A stretch of DNA of 11,978 bases from Hepatocystis sp. ex Piliocolobus tephrosceles (lineage: Eukaryota > Apicomplexa > Aconoidasida > Haemosporida > Plasmodiidae): the NCBI GenBank assembly GCA_902459845.2, contig CABPSV020000403.1, positions 5,058 to 17,035 of the forward strand, given 5' to 3'. Under the pieces are notes generated by a model that ran no database searches, was not told the DNA's origin, and saw only the letters and a list, made by a program, of their open reading frames with translations. The position numbers were made by a program, and so were the translations under genes. Position 1 is the stretch's first letter. Each line of letters begins with the position of its first letter. Below are positions 1-8,600 of this stretch, piece after piece.

Positions 1-70
1 TTTTTTTTAAGAACTATAAATTACCATTTTTTTTAAGAACTATAAATTACCATTTTTTTTAAGAACTATA
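1..70. repeat. 26-bp tandem repeat at the left window edge
   Basis: The unit is eight T followed by aagaactataaattacca. Copies run 1-26 and 27-52, and a third copy from 53 breaks off at about 70 into a (TA)n tract. The two full copies are identical, so the array is young or recently homogenised. It may extend left of the window. It lies about 600 bp upstream of the RCC1-protein start. Confidence 0.9.
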
Positions 71-669
71 TATATATATATATATATGTATAGCACAGCT
101 TTAATTCAAAAACTGGTTTGTTTTTATAAGATAAAAATGTAAATTAACGCGGTTTTTTTATTCTTCTTCTTCTTTTTTTTTTTTTTTTTTTTTTTTTTTT
201 CGCTCACTTTATCATATGTTTGTTATTGCTTATGATGTAAAAGAATGACTTTTGCAATAAAAGATATACATATTATTATAGACGTATATTCTCACACATA
301 CATGTGTGCTATTATTTTTTTACTCGAACACACACCTAGACACATGTACTACCTGCACAAATTACACATATACGATTATTTCAACATCCTAGAAAATATA
401 ATGGTAATTTTATGTTTATATATATATATATATATATTTAATTTTTTTTTTTTTTAATATAAATTATTTCTATATATGTTTGTATAGGCTTGTACATTGA
501 TACTGTTTACTATCTTTACATTTTAACAATGTTTATATAAATGTATATTAAGATATACATGTATATATGGTCTATCTCGAATATTTGCACAGATATCTAC
601 ATATGTATGTATATGTAGGGACTTACTTTTATCGCTTTTGTTTTATTCAAACCCTTAAAAATAAACAGT
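71..669. other. 5' flank of the RCC1-repeat gene
   Basis: No gene is supported here. The stretch holds a (TA)n tract near 69-86, a 28-base T run at 173-200 preceded by TTC repeats, and another T-rich run near 438-456. An open frame at 245-457 ends in TA-repeat and poly(T) codons, and I do not believe it. The part from about 200 to 420 is less repetitive than typical intergenic DNA of this kind and may be transcribed leader or promoter. An in-frame stop at 616-618 limits the downstream gene on its 5' side. Confidence 0.6.
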
Positions 670-3600
670 ATGAATTTGAATGAAATTGATAAAAATAAAT
701 TATGTAACGTCTATTTGTATAAAAACAATAAACTAGAATTAATAAAAAATTTAGAAAATGTAATTATAAGAAAAATATGTACGTGTAGTAACAGCATAAA
801 TGTAATTCTACAACATTTGAATGGAGAGGATAAAGAAAAAAAAAAGATAAACACATTAATAGAACTGAACAAATTAACTCTTACATGTAATAATATCAAC
901 AATAGTAAAACAAATAATAAAAGCTACTTACACATATCCTATAATGATTTATATGATTATACTTATGTAACACTTGATTTGTTTTTATATTTGTTTTATT
1001 TTAATGATTATAATAAAAATAATGAATATAATAAAAAACACATAACTACAGATGAAAACGATAGTAGTGGGGGTTTAAAAAATGAAAATCAAGTAAAAAG
1101 TACCAAAGTATTGATTAAAAAAGATTTAAAAAAGTTGTTAAAAAATGATAATCATAGTTATACTTTTGTATATGACGCAACAACTGGTTTAGACAAAAAT
1201 GAAACTATTTTAAAAAATAATTATAATGATATAACAAGTAATAATATAAAAAGTAATGATATAAAAAGTAATGATATAACAAGTAATAATATAAAAAGTA
1301 ATGATATAAAAAGTAATGATATAAAAAGTAATAATATAACAAGTAATAATATAAAAAGTAATGATATAAAAAGTAATAATATAACAAGTAATAATATAAC
1401 AAGTAATAATATAACAAGTAATGATATAAAAAGTAATGATATAAAAAGTAATGATATAAAAAGTAATAATAAAAATGTAGAATATCCAATTGTATATACA
1501 AAAAATTTACCTGAACATTCAGAAAAAAAAATATATTTTTGCTCAAACGAATTTTATTGCATCACTAAACAAAATGAAGTAATTACATGGTCTTCTAATC
1601 CAAATACTAACATTATTTCACGTCCTTACAATTTTGTGTCTACATTTATCAAATATATAAATTTTGATGAAAAAATAAAAATTGTTCATATATCTTGTGG
1701 CTATAATCATGCTCTTTTTTTGTCGTCAAATAAAAATTGTTATGCATTGGGTGGGAATGAATTTTATCAAGTTTGTGGAAATGAAAAAAAAAAACAAAAT
1801 TTTTTTAACACCCCCCAATTAATACAATTAAACAAAACAAATATAAAAAATGAAAATAAAATAAAATATATTGCAGCAGGGTATGCACATAATTTAGTAT
1901 ATACATATACACATGAACTATATGCATGGGGTAACAATATGTATAAACAACTTTTTATAAAAAGTAAAGTTATTAAATGTCCAACACTTATTTTAAACCA
2001 GCGCATCTGGATTAATGTGATGAAAAAGGTAAGGAAATGTAAACGAAAAGGAAAAGGAAAAGGAAAAGGAAAAGGAAAAGGAGAAGGAGACGGAGAAGGA
2101 GACGGAGAAGGAGACGGAGAAGGAGACGGAGAAGGAGAAGGAGAAGGAGACGGAGAAGGAGAAGGAGACGGAGAAGGAGACGGAGAAGGAGACGGAGACG
2201 GAGAAGGAAAAGAAAAAGAAGAAGGGAAAGGAGAAGAAAAAGAAGAAGAATCAAAAACAAAAACAGAAGAAAGCCCAATGGACATGACTGAAATGCACAT
2301 TCATACAGAAATAAACAAAATAAATAAAATTGATAATATAATGAACAAATTAAAACGCGAAAATAAATTTGAAATAATAAAACTATGTTGTGGTTTTTCT
2401 TTTTCCTGTTTTTTATTAACATCGAAAAATTGTTACTTGTTGGGTAAAGTAAATGTATTAAACAATAGCAAAACTAATACAATAAAAAAAATAAACAAAA
2501 ATAAAAAAATAGAAAACGTTTTTTGTAACTTTTTTCATATAATTCTAGTAGAACATTTTAAAATTAAAAAAATAATCCCAACAATAATAAATCCGAATTT
2601 GAAAGAACCTGTTTTTATATTTTGTAATTTTCCAATAAAACAAAAATTAAGTTGTAAAATAAAATTAGACATTTCTAAATCAAATAACAATCATGAAAAA
2701 CGAATTTATGAAAAACGAATTGATGAAAAACGAATTGATGAAAAACAAATTGATGAAAAACGAATAGATGAGAAATGGATACATACCAATAATGTTAATT
2801 GTCTTAACCTTAATAGCAGAGACAATAATAAAAACGATTATAGTAATACAATACAATTTATTTTTTATTACGGTGAACATAAACAATGGTCCAGCTATTT
2901 TAAGTGGTTCAAACAAGGTTTACATAAAAATTATAATAGTTCAGAATATAACCACATGATAATGCCTAATGAAAATAAAAATGAAAATTTTAAAAATATA
3001 TGCAAAATAAATAAAAATATAATTAATAAAAAAGTATTTTTAATTTTTTATAATTCAAATTGGTGTGTTTTTTTTAAAAAAAAAATTATTATTTCCAATT
3101 ATGTTGGTAAAATAAAAAGTGTCAAACCAAATACTATAGCTTTATTAAAAAACATAAAATTAACAATACAAATAAAAAAAACACCAATTTATATTAAAAA
3201 TAGTGATATATATGTTTTTTATTGTTTTATAAATAATAGAAATAATAATAAATTATATAAAGTGACTAAAGGTATAATGAATAAAAAAAGGACACATATA
3301 TATACAAAATTATATTTTATAAAAAATAAAACTAATAAATTTATTTATACTGAAACATGTGACGACATTGACTCTGATATTATATGTAATAGTGATAACA
3401 ATTTTAAAAATGATAATTTTATTAACTTTTGTTCAACTGAAGAAAATAAATTATATACAAATGTGGGTAGGGATGATACATATAAACACCTAAATGATCT
3501 ATCGCAAAATTTTACCAAATGTTTTATACAACTTATATTTAACAATTGTTTATATAAATATTCATGTCCTATTACTATTATAAAACCTGATATATTAAAT

Positions 3601-4026
3601 ATAACACCTGATGTTGTTTGTATACATACAAATAATATTATTAATATAAATATGTTACATCTTACTAACGACTTGGAATATATTCATGTATTATTATATA
3701 ATCCGTTGTTAAATTTTTTATATATAAAAGCTTACTACAACCAACAACAAAACAATTTTGCATTTACGCTTCCGTTAATACCTACTATCGTTTTTGCAAA
3801 AATTCGCAAAGGTACTAAAAAAAAAAAAAAATAATAAATACACTTTACACATAAATATATATGTACATATTTACGTACCACATTAAAAAATAAAAAATTT
3901 CTATTTTTTTTTTTTTTTTTTTTTTTTACTTCCATTTCAGACTATATAAAGTTTCGTGTTTTTGCTTCCTACAACAACATGGAGTATAGTGAAAATCAAG
4001 TTTTATTAACTGTTTCAAATGCATGA
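670..4026 (+). CDS. RCC1-repeat (regulator of chromosome condensation-like) protein; probable two-exon gene
   Basis: RCC1 repeats build a beta-propeller; family members act as Ran exchange factors or as binding scaffolds. Which role applies here cannot be read from the sequence. RCC1-type blades are visible around residues 287-313 (weak, ends VITWSSNPN), 338-371 (ISCGYNHALFLSSNKN, then ALGGNEFYQVCGN), 398-430 (IAAGYAHNLVY, then LYAWGNNMYKQLF) and 567-595 (CCGFSFSCFLLTSKN). This is fewer than the seven of classical RCC1. Low-complexity inserts are a (N-D/N-I-K/T-S)16 array at residues 186-265, a KG-then-E/DG array at 460-513 between blades, and EKRID repeats at 676-705. The long beta-rich C-terminal half is unassigned. 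ATG 670 is the first ATG after an in-frame stop at 616. The first exon reads through to TAA at 3832-3834 (1054 aa, ending in five lysines from an A15 run). I prefer splicing 3811 to 3941, giving 1075 aa; the Asp codon is split across the junction. No signal peptide is evident. Confidence 0.85.
1225..1464 (+). repeat. 15-bp coding tandem repeat, 16 units of N-(D/N)-I-(K/T)-S
   Basis: Sixteen exact-length pentapeptide units, codons aat-(gat/aat)-ata-(aaa/aca)-agt, encode residues 186-265 of the RCC1-repeat protein. Units differ only at positions 2 and 4, each with two states. Their order shows a 45-bp super-unit (xT, NK, DK) repeated near the start and again in the middle, pointing to duplication of blocks of three as well as of single units. 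The repeat sits ahead of the first RCC1 blade. Confidence 0.95.
2047..2208 (+). repeat. X-Gly dipeptide repeat with near-pure purine strand
   Basis: 27 consecutive X-Gly pairs (hexamers aaagga, gaagga, gacgga) encode residues 460-513. The first six are Lys-Gly and the remaining 21 are Glu-Gly or Asp-Gly, so charge flips from basic to acidic inside one array. A Glu/Lys-rich tail follows to about residue 535. All glycines use GGA. Apart from the C of GAC codons, the + strand is all purine. It is a probable disordered loop inserted into the RCC1 propeller. Confidence 0.95.
2695..2784 (+). repeat. 15-bp coding repeat, six EKRID-like units
   Basis: Six in-frame units of gaaaaacgaattgat encode EKRIY, EKRID, EKRID, EKQID, EKRID and EKWIH (residues 676-705). 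This is a charged insert in the C-terminal half of the RCC1-repeat protein. Divergence at the outer units and identity in the middle is the usual pattern for an array growing from its centre. Confidence 0.95.
3812..3940 (+). other. Probable 129-bp intron before the last exon of the RCC1-repeat gene
   Basis: The donor context is AAAG|GTACTA at 3808-3817. The acceptor is a long T tract (about 3904-3927) followed by acttccatttcag, ending at 3940. The intron is in phase 1 and contains the in-frame stop at 3832-3834 of the unspliced frame. Length and AT richness match the introns of the neighbouring eIF1A and J-protein genes. The downstream frame 3941-4026 is clearly less AT-biased and encodes a beta-strand-like sequence (KFRVFASYNN, then QVLLTVSNA, then TGA). 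Confidence 0.7.
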
Positions 4027-4072
4027 TATTTTTTAAAAGACAACTTAAATTATTTAAAGTTAGTCAAGCCAA

Positions 4073-4122
<50 letters not shown>

Positions 4123-4906
4123 ATAATTACACATATGCATATATATGTACGAAAAATAAAAACATAATTATTTATATGTAATCAGATCCACAAAAAATAT
4201 AATGGGTATATATTCGTAAAACGTTATCCATGATATGACGAGCCCAATGCACGTAGAACATAGTTTTCTATTCATATGTAACAATTAGTTTTTATTTTAT
4301 TTTTTTTAATTTTTTTATTTTTTTAATTTTTTTTATTTTTTTATTTTTTTATTTTTTTTCTTTTAAGCAGAAGTAAAATGAACCATTGCAGAGAATATTT
4401 AAAAACTATGTTCGATTAATTTTAATTTATATTACTTTATTAAATTATTGACACATATACACTTTCTTTTGTCATTAATTAGACAAAATTGGATCAAAAG
4501 AAATGAAACTTCCAATGACGTTTTAAAAATGGCCATAATACGTACATATTCATACATACGTACATATATATGTACATATTCCAAGTTTGTATTCCATCTT
4601 TTGAAATAATTAAAAATAATACATGTATATATATATATATATATATATTACGAGTGGGTATATAGTTGTTAATTTGATTACGTATATTATGTTAGCAAAT
4701 AAGAAAAAAAAGTCACAAGGAGCAGGTTAATTTATAACGAACATTTTTTAAAAATACAATAATTATATAGAAATGTATATATATATATATATATATATGG
4801 GTATATATAAAGAATGTTAAATTTAATAACTTTTCTATGTGACTTTTATATTATGTACATATGCGATAACAAGAAAACTACTTTTGGTTTTCTTTCCCCA
4901 ATTGTT
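4027..4906. other. Convergent intergenic region between the RCC1-repeat gene and eIF1A
   Basis: No coding frame is supported. It contains a 48-base A run at 4074-4121, TTTTTATTT-type runs at about 4291-4361, TA tracts near 4629-4648 and 4777-4798, and a perfect 16-bp palindrome at 4560-4575 (gtacatatatatgtac). Both flanking genes end towards it, so it should hold two 3' UTRs and polyadenylation sites. No specific signal stands out from the AT-rich background. Confidence 0.7.
4074..4121. repeat. 48-base poly(A) run
   Basis: An uninterrupted A tract in the 3' flank of the RCC1-repeat gene, about 50 bp after the proposed stop at 4024-4026. It is a genomic tract rather than a processed tail, as there is no target-site duplication or retrocopy around it. 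Its length is likely to be unreliable in assembly. Confidence 0.95.
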
Positions 4907-4912
4907 TTAAAT
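4907..4912 (-). other. EIF1A: Terminal coding micro-exon of eIF1A (Ile-stop)
   Basis: Exon 5 ends in GAT at 5134 directly before a GTAAGT donor (5133-5128). Intron 5 (5133-4913) ends in a long T tract and TTTTTTAG. The next six bases read ATT TAA, giving the C-terminus EIEDI. The fit to the family's conserved DIDDI-like end is the main support for this splice. Without splicing, the frame would run into TA repeats and encode a (YI)n tail. Confidence 0.88.
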
Positions 4913-5773
4913 CTAAAAAAAAAAAAAAAAAAAAAAGTGAAAAAAAAGTGAAAAAAAAAAGAAAAAAAAAAGTGAAAAAAAAGTGAAAAAAAAGTGAAAA
5001 AGTAAAACATGAATGGGCAAAAACAAGTAGGGAAAAATAAAACCTAGCAAAAAATTTTTTTTTATATATTTTATTTATGTAAATAAGATGGCGTACATAT
5101 ATATATATATATATACACGTATGCATAACTTACATCCTCAATTTCTATATTTTTGGTATTGTTCATTTCTTCTTGTGCTTCCTCATCTGATTCATCTTCT
5201 AAGAACTCTACACCGTTATGTGCATCTTCATCGAAAATATCTGTTTCGTTTATTTTGGCTGTTTCTGGTAACTCCCCGTGTGTTTTTAAACTTCTTGCCT
5301 CGTCGGGGGTATATCTATAAATAATTTAAAACAAATTAATATACACATATATATGTAAAAAATTTTATGTGCAATCATAATACTAGATAATAAATACTAT
5401 TGCATTACAACTGCATATTTTTTTTTTTTTTTTTTTTTTTTAAATATTGAATTATGTTAAAATATATAAATATCCAATATTAGCTTTTAACATATTGTGT
5501 AATAAATAAAAATTTACTTTGCTATAACATCTGCCTTTTTGTCTTGATAATCTCTTAATGATACTAAAATTATATCTCCTGAATTTATCCAAACTCTTTT
5601 TCTCATTTTACCCCTAAATATGTATAAATATATATATAATATATATATATATAAACAAATATATAAAAAAAAAAAAAAAAATAAAATAACCATTAACAAT
5701 AATGTATTTTCACGACATGTACATATTGTGTATTCCAACGTTAATATATTTTATATAATTCAGAGTTGCAAGC

Positions 5774-5805
<32 letters not shown>

Positions 5806-6021
5806 CTTTCTGTACAAACCTAATGTGACACAATCGTTTAACTCCATCAAAACAGTGAGCTTCTAATCTACCATTCCCCAACATTCTTAAAACTTGAGCG
5901 TATTCTATAAAAGGAATAAATAAATAAATAAAAAAAAATAAAAACACATAAGCAGTGGAACATAGAAATAAGTAAAAAGATAATTAAATAAATAAATAAA
6001 CAAACAAACAAATAACTAAAG

Positions 6022-6052
<31 letters not shown>

Positions 6053-6453
6053 GATATAACCTTGATCTTCTTCTTTATACAGCAATTCTCTCTTTTCTCC
6101 TTCATTATCATTTTTACCCCTTCTTCGGTTTTTACCACCCTTACCTGTTCATATTTATGATAGTAGTTAAATAAAAAAAAAAAAAAAAAAAAAAAAAAGG
6201 AACGTAAATAAATATACAAGCACATAGTCATATATTTTATTTTAATTTGTTGTGATATATGCATGCAAATTTGGACATTTGTAGAAAAACATAAACGTTA
6301 ATATAAAAAAAAAAAAATCATATTTTATAGTGTATATATATACATATACATATATGTGGGCATCATAATCAATTCATTCAGTTCAATGAAACATTTAAGA
6401 AAAAAAAAAACATATTAATAAAAATAAATATTTTAACCTTTATTTTTTGGCAT
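4907..6453 (-). CDS. EIF1A: Translation initiation factor eIF1A, six exons
   Basis: eIF1A binds the A site of the 40S subunit and, with eIF1, governs scanning and start-codon choice; its C-terminal tail contacts eIF5B. Exons in transcript order are 6453-6438, 6144-6061, 5904-5820, 5613-5518, 5314-5134 and 4912-4907. The total is 468 nt, 155 aa, close to the usual 140-150 for the family. All five introns (156-293 bp) are GT-AG and every phase joins cleanly. The basic N-terminal tail [17 protein letters not shown] spans exons 1-2. The OB fold covers about residues 25-95 ([58 protein letters not shown]). The acidic C-tail ends EIEDI, matching the conserved DIDDI-type eIF5B-binding end. Exon 1 is only 16 nt, and the last exon carries just Ile plus the TAA stop. 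Because exons are short, no single open frame reveals the gene. It is divergent from RPAC1. Confidence 0.96.
4915..5004. repeat. A-rich 11-bp repeat (gtgaaaaaaaa) inside eIF1A intron 5
   Basis: GTG triplets separated by A runs begin at 4937, 4948, 4972, 4983 and 4994, mostly 11 bp apart. On the transcribed strand this reads CAC plus T runs, and it ends directly at the 3' splice site. It therefore forms an exceptionally long polypyrimidine tract for the last intron of eIF1A. Confidence 0.85.
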
Positions 6454-7251
6454 TGTTAAAAAAAATCACACAAAAATATAATCCTTGTTATGTTATAATT
6501 TTAAATTATGTTTACACTGTTATGTTTTTATTGCGAGATTCTTCTCTTTTTTTTTATTTATGTAAGTATGTATATATATAATATTTTGTATATATATATA
6601 AAGTAGGAATATATAACCGATGAGTAGCTATGATGACTATACAGGGTTTATTTTATGAATTAGTTTAACCACATATATGTGAGTATATATATATATATAT
6701 GCATGTATGTATATATAATCTTGTGAAACACCTTTTTAATATTTATACATATATTCAGTTTATCCTAGCCTTATATTTCATCAAACGGATTTATATGCAA
6801 AAAAATTGCTAATAATTTATTAGTTTGTCGAAATAAAAATGAACGACAAATTTTGAGCTACAATTTTTAAACTACAATTTTTTTTTTTTTTTAATTTTTT
6901 TTTTTTTTTTTTTATGATTTGTTCATAATTTTTTAATATTTTCCTTCACTAAATAACTGATTTTTTAATTTTATATACGGCACTACACAAAAAAAAAAAA
7001 AAAAAAATAAAATTAAAAAAAAAAAAAAAAAAAAAAATAATTATAATAAAATAGTTTAATACAAAATATTAATGTTACAATATGCCATAACAGTTGACTA
7101 TTATAATATTAACGTTTTAAACATAATGTAAAATTAATTTCTTAAGTAATTAAACGATTATGAGAGTAAAAATGTATACATATTTGTGTATATATAGATA
7201 TACTTAATCCGAAAACGCACTTAAATGCGAATGTTTTTATAGGTTAGTATG

Positions 7252-7288
<37 letters not shown>

Positions 7289-7684
7289 GCATATTCTTAT
7301 ATGTATATACATTCATACACCTAAAGATTTTAGAGTAAAAAAAAAAATGACATAAAGCAACATAAAACGTACACTTGTTCATACATACATTTCAATAGCA
7401 CAAATACATGTAATATTTATGGACATACAAAAAAATCAAAAAGGAGAACTAAAGTGGTAATAGAAAAAAACTTTATTTACAAAAGATATATAAAAAAAAA
7501 AAAAAAAAAAAAAAACAAGCTCAATAAAATTATATTTAAAATACTTCTCTTTGTAATTTGAATATATAACAGATGTAAAATAAAGATATACAATTGTAAT
7601 AAATATATATACATATATATTTTTTTTTTTTTCTTCCTTTATATTTTTATTATTTCATTTTTTCTTTTTTTTACTACTTGCTGG

Positions 7685-7685
<1 letters not shown>

Positions 7686-7743
<58 letters not shown>
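7686..7743. repeat. 58-base poly(T) run
   Basis: This is the longest homopolymer in the window, uninterrupted between ctggc and cgttac, in the middle of the divergent eIF1A/RPAC1 promoter region. Its length may vary between isolates or be set by sequencing error. Confidence 0.95.
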
Positions 7744-8128
7744 CGTTACAATAAAATAATAACAAAATATATTCACGTATGTATATTTTTTTACAATTCT
7801 TTGAGTATGTTAGATAGCGTGTTTTTGAATTTTTTTTTTTTTTTGTACATATATAAACATATATAGGGACATATATCCTTTTACATTAGTTAATTATAAT
7901 TTACTACTTCAAATATAGGTATAAATTTTATCAGTGGGTAAAAAAAAAAAAGGCGTTGCGTTTTAAAAAAAAAAAAAAAAAAAAATGCAGAAAAAGCAAA
8001 ACAACTTCAATAGGCATGTGACATAAATATAAGTATATACATATGTAATTACGCATAACATAAATAAATATATATATAATTTTATGCTCATAAATTATCT
8101 ATAAAAATTTTTAAATAAAAAATAACTA

Positions 8129-8160
<32 letters not shown>

Positions 8161-8267
8161 CGAACATTTTCCTTTTTATAATATGATATTGTTGTTTCTT
8201 TTTGAAAACATTGACTTCGAAATGAGAGACCCATAGAATTTTTCAACATAAATAATGAACATAAGTG

Positions 8268-8298
<31 letters not shown>

Positions 8299-8501
8299 AA
8301 AATATATATATAAGCACAACTAAATAACCGTTATATATGTTAAATCAAAGTTGGTAAGAGAGAGAGAAAAAAGAAAGCATATTTTTAATATAAAGCAAAC
8401 TTTTTTTTTTTTTTTTTTTTTATAAAAATTGTCAAAGTACATGCTCAATCAATTTACAAGTTGTAAAAGCGCTGTAAAAAATAAAAATCAAAAAAACCAA
8501 A

Positions 8502-8577
8502 AAAAAAGCTAAAAAGCTAAAAAGTTAAAAAGTTAAAAAACTAAAAGGCATAAAAAGCTAAAAGGCATAAAAAACAT
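8502..8577. repeat. Degenerate 8-9-bp repeat just upstream of RPAC1
   Basis: Units of the form aaaaagct, aaaaagtt and aaaaggcat recur about nine times, ending 23 bp before the RPAC1 ATG. It is an A-rich leader sequence, probably in the 5' UTR. Confidence 0.75.
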
Positions 8578-8600
8578 ATGCGTAAAAATTGCTGAACAAG

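Larger units (their letters stand above)
6454..8600. promoter_or_regulatory. 2.1-kb divergent intergenic region between eIF1A and RPAC1
   Basis: The start codons of eIF1A (6453, minus) and RPAC1 (8601, plus) face away from each other, so this stretch must contain both promoters and both 5' UTRs. I see no coding exon in it. It is dense in homopolymer runs (A/T pairs near 6877-6913 and 6988-7037, T58 at 7686-7743, A or T runs near 7491-7515, 7965-7984, 8131-8160, 8269-8296 and 8401-8421) and TA tracts (7257-7282). Poly(dA:dT) tracts disfavour nucleosomes, which suits promoter DNA. Core promoter elements cannot be picked out by eye. Confidence 0.6.

Noticed and set aside
245..457. 70-codon plus-strand open frame upstream of the RCC1-repeat gene
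   Set aside because: It ends in YIYIYI and poly-Phe from TA and T runs, has no recognisable domain, and lies in probable promoter or leader DNA.
1205..1546. Minus-strand frame rich in LYYYLLYHYF
   Set aside because: It is an antisense shadow of the 15-bp NDIKS coding repeat.
1767..2422. Two minus-strand frames with SPSPSP and LRLLL repeats
   Set aside because: They are antisense shadows of the X-Gly repeat. The sense frame carries RCC1 blades on both sides.
4560..4575. Perfect 16-bp palindrome gtacatatatatgtac
   Set aside because: Similar TATGTACATA motifs are scattered through the intergenic DNA as background. There is no arm-loop structure or conserved context to call it a site.
4878..5126. 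82-codon minus-strand frame rich in Phe
   Set aside because: It is intron 5 of eIF1A (T-rich, CACTTTTTTTT repeats) read in a chance frame. Only the six bases 4912-4907 are coding, in another frame.
5088..5324. 78-codon plus-strand frame (MAYIYIYIY...)
   Set aside because: It is antisense to eIF1A exon 5, which encodes the conserved acidic C-terminal region in correct splice phase.
6625..6630. TAGCTA, resembling an ApiAP2 (AP2-O) motif upstream of eIF1A
   Set aside because: A six-base AT-rich match is expected by chance in 12 kb. No clustering was seen.
7678..7866. 62-codon frame beginning with about 19 Phe
   Set aside because: It is a translation of the T58 homopolymer in the divergent promoter, with no coding character after it.
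8589..8600. Upstream TTG start for RPAC1 adding four residues
   Set aside because: A nuclear eukaryotic gene should use ATG. The first in-frame ATG is at 8601, and an in-frame stop is at 8583.
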